64,000 bases of DNA from Bolinopsis microptera. Taxonomy: Eukaryota > Ctenophora > Tentaculata > Lobata > Bolinopsidae. This document shows positions 63,533-64,000 of the stretch, piece after piece. A program made the position numbers and the translations under genes. The notes below the pieces were generated by a model, which made no database searches, was not told the origin of the DNA, and worked only from the letters and a program-made list of their open reading frames with translations. The stretch spans positions 13,576,944 through 13,640,943 of the forward strand of contig NC_087083.1 in NCBI RefSeq assembly GCF_026151205.1, written 5' to 3'. Numbering within the stretch: the first letter of the stretch is position 1; each line of letters starts with the position of its first letter.

Positions 63533-64000
63533 GTCACATTTGTTGTGGTTTTGGTTATTATCGCAACTGGATACCCGAAGAGGTAGTTCCACTACCACTC
63601 CAGGGACAACATGCTCAAGTGTCGCCGGCCCACCCTACAAACACCTGAAACTGGGACTTCTTATCTCATTCACATCTAATTCTAGGGAAAGTAACAAGTA
63701 ATCAAGTTAGTGGTGATATGTGGTCACTGGTCAGTAACAGGTAATTCAAGTGTCGTCTGCTCCACACAAGGATAATTCCCACCTAATTCCCACGCCACCT
63801 AGTTGCATGTTGCTTGAAAATCGTGGCCGCGCGACTTTTAAAAACAAGAAAATATGGCATGTTTTCTATTAGAAGTGGAGAAGTAGATTAAGTCATCTGT
63901 CGCGAACTCACTTGTCATTTTGATATTGAAGTCACTGAGTAAACTTATAATGTTGAGGACTTAGTAGCTAACCCGATCAAGTTAGAAATATGATAGTGCA
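63533..64000. other. Right edge, nothing recognised
   Basis: No splice-bounded coding segment was found. It may be intron of the gene at 61632. Confidence 0.4.

Overview
This is a stretch of nuclear genome from an animal: A+T-rich, with GT-AG introns, secreted multidomain proteins, an adhesion GPCR, rhodopsin-class GPCRs, LINE and SINE remnants, and minisatellites at very high density. The gene content, small introns and at least two genes nested inside introns suggest an early-branching marine metazoan. A ctenophore or cnidarian is my leading guess, but the sequence does not prove it. No bacterial, viral or organellar genes were seen.

Layout. 1-7 kb: non-coding, with a 1.07-kb fold-back element (677-1745) and satellite arrays. 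7.1-16.9 kb (+): a rhodopsin-class GPCR gene whose 5' half (N-terminus to extracellular loop 2) is tandemly duplicated in a unit of about 3.9 kb. Only one set of 3' exons (TM5-7 and tail) exists, and a LINE sits in the intron between the halves. The junction between the duplicated units lies in an anomalous, indel-rich patch (about 9.35-11.0 kb). 17.7-30.2 kb (-): an adhesion GPCR with Cys-rich modules, HormR, GAIN/GPS, 7TM and a cytoplasmic tail. 30.2-34.3 kb: intergenic, with a TC microsatellite of about 440 bp. 34.3-48.1 kb (+): a secreted 727-aa Ig-Kazal-Ig-VWD-C8 protein in 18 exons. An intronless GPCR with one in-frame TGA, a tRNA-derived SINE, a LINE fragment and two related MITEs lie in its introns. 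49.1-57.3 kb (-): LRRC56, the ciliary leucine-rich-repeat protein, in 13 exons, with an oppositely oriented 106-aa secreted-peptide gene in one intron. 57.3-64 kb: mostly DNA-transposon remnants and repeats, plus two exons of an unrecognised + strand gene.

The four large gene models were assembled by eye from splice sites and reading phase. Every junction used is phase-consistent. The summed coding lengths divide by three for the VWD gene (2184 nt), adhesion GPCR (3222 nt), LRRC56 (1911 nt) and rhodopsin-class GPCR (1584 nt from its first visible exon).

The most unusual pattern is that minisatellites repeatedly abut or contain splice sites: seven junctions in three genes, including a 70-bp array that copies one exon end and its 5' splice site seven more times. 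This looks like an intron-growth and splice-site-amplification process and is the observation I would follow first. The duplicated GPCR 5' half with a single shared 3' half is second.
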